Under the pieces are notes generated by a model. The model made no database searches. It was given only the letters and a program-made list of their open reading frames with translations, and was not told the DNA's origin. The position numbers and the translations under genes are program-made. Below are positions 59,781 through 64,000 of a stretch of 64,000 bases of DNA, piece after piece (the stretch's first letter is position 1; every line of letters begins with the position of its first letter). The stretch is from Streptomyces alfalfae. GTDB lineage: Bacteria; Actinomycetota; Actinomycetes; Streptomycetales; Streptomycetaceae. The stretch lies in the NCBI RefSeq assembly GCF_004127445.1, contig NZ_QEXM01000043.1, positions 496,001-560,000 of the forward strand. The letters run 5' to 3'.

Positions 59781-60421
59781 CGTGCGACTCCCCAGCGCTG
59801 TTCCAGGATGTTGAAGACGGCGCTGATGGCCAGGGTGATGATGAGGTAGCCGAGGGCGATCCAGACGAACGTCCAGATGATGTTGTAGCCGAGTTCGTTG
59901 AGCGTCTTGTACGTGCCGAGCAGTTCGGTGACGCTGAACGCGCCGGCGATCGCGGAGTTCTTGGCCAGCGCGATCAGGTTGGAGCCGACCGGCGCGATGA
60001 CCGAGCGGAAGGCCTGCGGGAGCACCACCGACGACAGGGTCTGACCGAAGGTCATGCCGAGGCTGCGGGCCGCCTCGCCCTGCCCCTTGGGCACGGTGTT
60101 GATGCCGGATCTGAGGGCCTCGCAGATGAAGGCGGAGGTGTAGCAGCCGAGGGCGAGCACCGCGAACACCGTGAACGGCAGCACGAGCCCGAAGCGCGGC
60201 AGGCCGAGCAGCACGGCGAAGAAGAGCAGCGTGAGCGGGGTGTTGCGCAGGACGGTCACCCAGGCCGTGCCGAAGGCCCGCAGGGAGCCGACGGGCGCGA
60301 CCCGGAAGGAGGCCATGAGGAAGCCGAGCACGAGCGCGAGGACCGAGGCGAAGACGGTGAGTTCGACCGTGCCGATGAATCCCTCGCCGAACGTGGAGAA
60401 GTTGTCCGTCAGTACGTCCAC
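59777..60421 (-). CDS. gluC: glutamate ABC transporter permease GluC
   Basis: 214 aa from GTG 60421. Membrane segments TVFASVLALVLGFLMASFRV and VLPFTVFAVLALGCYTSAFI; EAA loop CEALRSGINTVPKGQGEAAR followed by SLGMTFGQTLSSVVLPQAFR. Pairs with GluD to form the translocation pore. It begins 9 bp after the gluB stop. Confidence 0.93.
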   Translation of the reverse strand: MDVLTDNFSTFGEGFIGTVELTVFASVLALVLGFLMASFRVAPVGSLRAFGTAWVTVLRNTPLTLLFFAVLLGLPRFGLVLPFTVFAVLALGCYTSAFICEALRSGINTVPKGQGEAARSLGMTFGQTLSSVVLPQAFRSVIAPVGSNLIALAKNSAIAGAFSVTELLGTYKTLNELGYNIIWTFVWIALGYLIITLAISAVFNILEQRWGVAR

Positions 60422-60430
60422 GAGGCCTCC

Positions 60431-61363
60431 TCAGCTCGCCGGGTAGCGGTCGAGGGCGGGCGGTTTCGGCGCCGGCACCCCGGAGAGGCCGAGCGTGGCG
60501 TCATAGGCCTTCTTCCAGTAGCCGTCCTTCTCGCCGGCGGCGAGGGCGTCGTCGATGGCCAGGCGCAGCGCGTTGTCGCCCCTGGGCACCCCGATCCCGT
60601 ACGGCTCCTGCGAGAAGGGCTTGCCGACGACCTTGAGCTCCTCGGGCACCTTGGCGGCGTAGCCGATGAGGATGGCGTCGTCGGTGGTGACGGCGTCGAC
60701 CTGGTACGTCAGCAGGTTGTCGACGCAGATGGAGTAGGTGTCGTAGGCGACGAGGGTGGCCTTCGGGTAGTCCTGCTGGATGCGCTGGTACGGGGTGGAG
60801 CCGGCCGCCGAGCAGACGCGTTTGCCCCCCAGGTCCCGCGGGCCCCGGATGTCCTCCTCGTCGGAGCGGACGAGGAGGCCCTGGCCGGCCATGTAGTAGG
60901 GGCCGGCGAACCCGACGAGCTTCTTGCGGTTGTCGTTGATGGTGTAGGTGCCCACGTAGTAGTCGATCTGGCCGTTCTGCAGGGCGGTCTCGCGGTTGGC
61001 GGACGCGATGGTCTTGAACTCGATGCGCCGGGGGTCGAGGCCGAGCGAGGCGGAGACCATCTTGGCGATCTCGATGTCGAAGCCGGAGTAGACGCCCGAC
61101 GCCGGGTCCTTCTCGCCCAGGTAGGGCTGGTCCTCCTTGGCCCCCACGACGAAGTGGCCCCGGCTCCTGGCCTTCTTCCAGGTCCCCGACTGCGGGAGCC
61201 GGAAGTCCTTCGCCACGGGGTACTCGGGGAGCTCGTCGCGCGCCGGGCCCTTGGTCGGCGGGCTGCCTTCCTTGCCGCAGGCGGAGGCGGTGGCGGCGAG
61301 CGCGGTCAGAACGACGGCCGCGAGCAGCCGGGCGGTACGTGAAGTGGGTCGTTTCAGCAGCAC
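60431..61363 (-). CDS. gluB: glutamate-binding lipoprotein GluB
   Basis: 310 aa from GTG 61363. Lipoprotein signal with lipobox ATASAC (Cys near 29). Extracellular solute-binding protein family 3: GHFVVGAKEDQPYLGEKDP, YSGFDIEIAKMVSASLGLD, ALQNGQIDYYVGTYTINDNR, AGSTPYQRIQQDYPKATLVA, EPYGIGVPRGDNALRLAID. It captures glutamate or a related acidic amino acid outside the membrane and delivers it to GluCD. Confidence 0.93.
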   Translation of the reverse strand: MLLKRPTSRTARLLAAVVLTALAATASACGKEGSPPTKGPARDELPEYPVAKDFRLPQSGTWKKARSRGHFVVGAKEDQPYLGEKDPASGVYSGFDIEIAKMVSASLGLDPRRIEFKTIASANRETALQNGQIDYYVGTYTINDNRKKLVGFAGPYYMAGQGLLVRSDEEDIRGPRDLGGKRVCSAAGSTPYQRIQQDYPKATLVAYDTYSICVDNLLTYQVDAVTTDDAILIGYAAKVPEELKVVGKPFSQEPYGIGVPRGDNALRLAIDDALAAGEKDGYWKKAYDATLGLSGVPAPKPPALDRYPAS

Positions 61364-61373
61364 GTCGCCCCCG

Positions 61374-62117
<744 letters not shown>

Positions 62118-62277
62118 GGCACGACCTGCCCACTTTCTGCTGTGTACGTCCGCGCAAACTATCCACGTGAAAACGGGACTTACTGGACGACACGCATGCA
62201 GGGGCATTAACCGTATTTGCGGCAATTAGGGCAGGGCTCGCCCGGGTGGGGCACGGCCGGACCGCGCCGGACCGGGG

Positions 62278-62724
62278 TCAGGCCTCGGACGCCTCGGCGT
62301 AGACCTGGGACAGCTCGGGCGCCCCGTGGACCGCCCAGTCGAGCCCCGCGTCGACGACCGCGATCTCCCGCCCGGAGGCGAGCCGCACGGCGGCGCTGCC
62401 GCCTGGCCACACGTGCCAGGTGGCGCCCGGCACCGTCCGCACCACGACCGAGCCGAGGTAGAGCCCCGCGTCGTTGCCGAGCCAGGGCAGCAGCTCCGGG
62501 TCGTCGCGCCAGCGCGGCAGGAGCTGGTCGAGGGCGGCCAGCGACGCGGGGGTGTCGTCGAGCTCCAGGCCCGCCACCGCCGCCTGGGAGCGCAGCAGTT
62601 CACACTCGGCGAGCAGCGCGGCCACGCCGTCGGGGTCGGCCTCGAACGCACCCGCGAGTCCCTCGCCCGCCGGCTCGGCCCCGGCGTGCCGCCTGCGCCA
62701 CTTGTCGAGGAACGGGATGTTCAT
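62278..62724 (-). CDS. DUF6278-like small cytoplasmic protein
   Basis: 148 aa; GGAGAGG about 7 nt before ATG 62724, which rules out the longer in-phase frame. Start MNIPFLDKWRRRH, acidic middle (LLAECELLRSQAAVAGLELD), then LLPWLGNDAGLYLGSVVVRT and VWPGGSAAVRLASGREIAVV. The pattern resembles actinomycete DUF6278 proteins, of unknown role. The naming rests on recollection of the family. Confidence 0.65.
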   Translation of the reverse strand: MNIPFLDKWRRRHAGAEPAGEGLAGAFEADPDGVAALLAECELLRSQAAVAGLELDDTPASLAALDQLLPRWRDDPELLPWLGNDAGLYLGSVVVRTVPGATWHVWPGGSAAVRLASGREIAVVDAGLDWAVHGAPELSQVYAEASEA

Positions 62725-62952
62725 GGTCGGCCTCTCCGTCGATGACACCCGCCGGGTGCGCCGCCCGGCGCGCACCATCGCCTGTCCGTCAATCCGAATG
62801 TCCGCCCATCCGTATGTCCAAGAATGTACCTGGCATCAGTCGATCACGGAATCGGGCGGATCACCCGCCCTGGTAGGCGACCCGGGGGCGCTGAAGAACC
62901 CGTACGCGGGTACGTATGACTGTCTCAGGTGCTCGATCCGGGAGGTGGACGG

Positions 62953-63099
62953 ATGGCGTGGTGGGTGTGGTGTGTTGCCGTGGTGGCCGTGGTGGGTCTG
63001 CTGGCGGCCGTCGTCCTCGGCGTGCAGGCGCGGCGGCGCCGCGGCGGGGTCATCGTGGTGCGACGCGGCAGGCGCTCCGGGCGAGGGGGCGCGCGATGA
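62953..63099 (+). CDS. 48-aa single-pass membrane protein
   Basis: ATG 62953 with GGGAGGTGG upstream. Product: MAWWVWCVAVVAVVGLLAAV as a membrane helix, then a strongly basic cytoplasmic tail (QARRRRGGVIVVRRGRRSG). The stop overlaps the start of the PRC-barrel gene (ATGA), so the two are coupled. Too short for many gene finders. Confidence 0.6.
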   Translation: MAWWVWCVAVVAVVGLLAAVVLGVQARRRRGGVIVVRRGRRSGRGGAR

Positions 63100-63722
63100 G
63101 GCGTGAGCTGGGCAAGGGAGAGCCGGTGAGGGAGTTGACGCCGGCCGCGGGGCTGACCGGGCGCCCGGTCGTCACGCTCGGCGGGGAGGCCGTCGGCCAG
63201 GTCAAGGACGTCGTGCTCGACGCGGTGAACGGCAGGATCGCCGGATTCACGCTCGCCGGGCGCGGACTGTTCTCCGGGCCGCTGCGCAAGAGCGTGCCGT
63301 GGGCGGGGGTGCACGCGCTCGGCACGGACGCCGTGATGATCCCCTCCGAGGAGGTCCTGGAGGACAAGGCGGCCGTCACCACCGGGGAGGAGGCCTCCGG
63401 CGGCCTGGTGCGCGGGGCCCGGGTCCTGACCGACCTCGGGGTGCAGGTCGGCACCGTGCGCGACGTGATCGTCGAGGCGGGCGGTGAGGGCGCGGTGGTC
63501 GGCGTCGAGATGTCGTCCACCGAGGCGCTCGGCCACCACGAGGCCACCGTCTTCCTGGCGCTCGGCAGCCGCCCCGCCATGACGGGCGACACGCTGATGG
63601 TCCCCGTGCGGGACACCGAGGACGTCGCCGGGGACCTGACGGGCCTCGCCGCCGCCGTACGGCGCAGGCGGCTCGGCGGCGATGGCGGCCCCGGCGCCGT
63701 CGGAGAGGGGCGGGCGCTGTGA
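63096..63722 (+). CDS. PRC-barrel domain protein
   Basis: 208 aa from ATG 63096. Two PRC-barrel units: GLTGRPVVTLGGEAVGQVKD with VVLDAVNGRIAGFTLAGRGL, and RGARVLTDLGVQVGTVRDVI with VVGVEMSSTEALGHHE. The barrel is a small beta fold found in photosynthetic reaction centres and RNA-processing proteins; the role in Streptomyces is unknown. Stop and next start overlap (TGATG). Confidence 0.85.
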   Translation: MRRELGKGEPVRELTPAAGLTGRPVVTLGGEAVGQVKDVVLDAVNGRIAGFTLAGRGLFSGPLRKSVPWAGVHALGTDAVMIPSEEVLEDKAAVTTGEEASGGLVRGARVLTDLGVQVGTVRDVIVEAGGEGAVVGVEMSSTEALGHHEATVFLALGSRPAMTGDTLMVPVRDTEDVAGDLTGLAAAVRRRRLGGDGGPGAVGEGRAL

Positions 63723-64000
63723 TGCTGCTCAGTCAGACCGTGGGCCGGCCGGTCGTCAGCTCGGCGGACGCCTCGCGCGTGGGCACCGTGGCCGGGCTCG
63801 TCGTCGATCCGGAGGCCGGCCGGATCACCGCGCTCCGCCTGGAGGACACCAAGGTCGGCGGCGACGTCATCGCCTGGGAGGACGTGCACGCGGTGGGGCC
63901 CGACGCGGTCGTCGTCGCGACGGCGGCGGCGGCCCGCTTCACCGCGGCGGACTCCGCGGGGGACCAGAAGCTCCTCGGCCAGCGCCTGCTGACCGAGCTC
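63722..64000 (+). CDS. second PRC-barrel protein (runs off right edge)
   Basis: ATG 63722; 93 codons visible, in frame to the window end. It starts MLLSQTVGRPVVSSADASRV with GTVAGLVVDPEAGRITALRL, a PRC-barrel unit, then begins a second (DQKLLGQRLLTEL). It is translationally coupled to, and similar to, the preceding gene. Confidence 0.8.
   Translation, partial: MLLSQTVGRPVVSSADASRVGTVAGLVVDPEAGRITALRLEDTKVGGDVIAWEDVHAVGPDAVVVATAAAARFTAADSAGDQKLLGQRLLTEL

Overview
The window is high-GC actinobacterial DNA, almost certainly from a Streptomyces. GTG and TTG starts are frequent, 4-nt start/stop overlaps are common, and actinomycete-specific families are present (DUF317, DUF574-type methyltransferase, DUF5753/DUF397 pair, gluABCD).

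Layout. (1) Positions 1-35.4 kb are a plasmid-like or conjugative-element-like island. It holds an HTH-AAA ATPase plus VWA/HEXXH pair, a relaxase-like protein, a VirD4/TraG-type coupling protein, an XF1762-type protein, five DUF317 (SPDY) proteins, many small paralogues sharing a 'GF' module and/or a helical module, an orphan TrpA-like protein, a PP-loop PAPS-reductase-like protein overlapping a C5-cytosine methyltransferase, and a DnaB-N-domain protein. Inside it, 4088-14340 is a Tn554-like transposon with 11-bp inverted ends. It carries three tyrosine recombinases, a TnpC-like protein and a TetR / enoyl-CoA hydratase / molybdopterin oxidoreductase / thioesterase cargo. Removing exactly this interval rejoins the interrupted gene in frame. 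(2) 35.4-40 kb is a transition zone with a small hydrophobic protein, a DUF574-type methyltransferase, an XRE/DUF5753 regulator with a DUF397 partner, a broken DUF5655 gene and a tRNA-Arg(UCU)-like fragment. (3) 40.0-55.1 kb is a complete type I-E CRISPR-Cas locus: array 1 (minus strand), cas3, cse1, cse2, cas7e, cas5e, cas6e, cas1, cas2, array 2 (plus strand), then a short decayed array 3 and relic repeats separated from array 2 by non-array DNA. (4) 55.4-64 kb looks like ordinary chromosome: an L,D-transpeptidase lipoprotein, a secreted CocE/S15-type hydrolase, the glutamate ABC transporter gluABCD (minus strand), a DUF6278-like protein and two PRC-barrel proteins.

How the parts work together. 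The I-E locus looks functional: all eight cas genes are intact, both main arrays have clean repeats next to similar leaders, and repeat decay is confined to leader-distal ends. The leader of array 2 overlaps the 3' end of cas2. The left island looks like a mobilizable element with a coupling protein and a degenerate relaxase but no visible channel genes. It has several frameshifts, and several genes appear to lack ATG/GTG/TTG starts yet have a Shine-Dalgarno sequence at the right distance from a near-cognate codon. A palindromic repeat with a conserved flank occurs three times between 14.5 and 38.7 kb.
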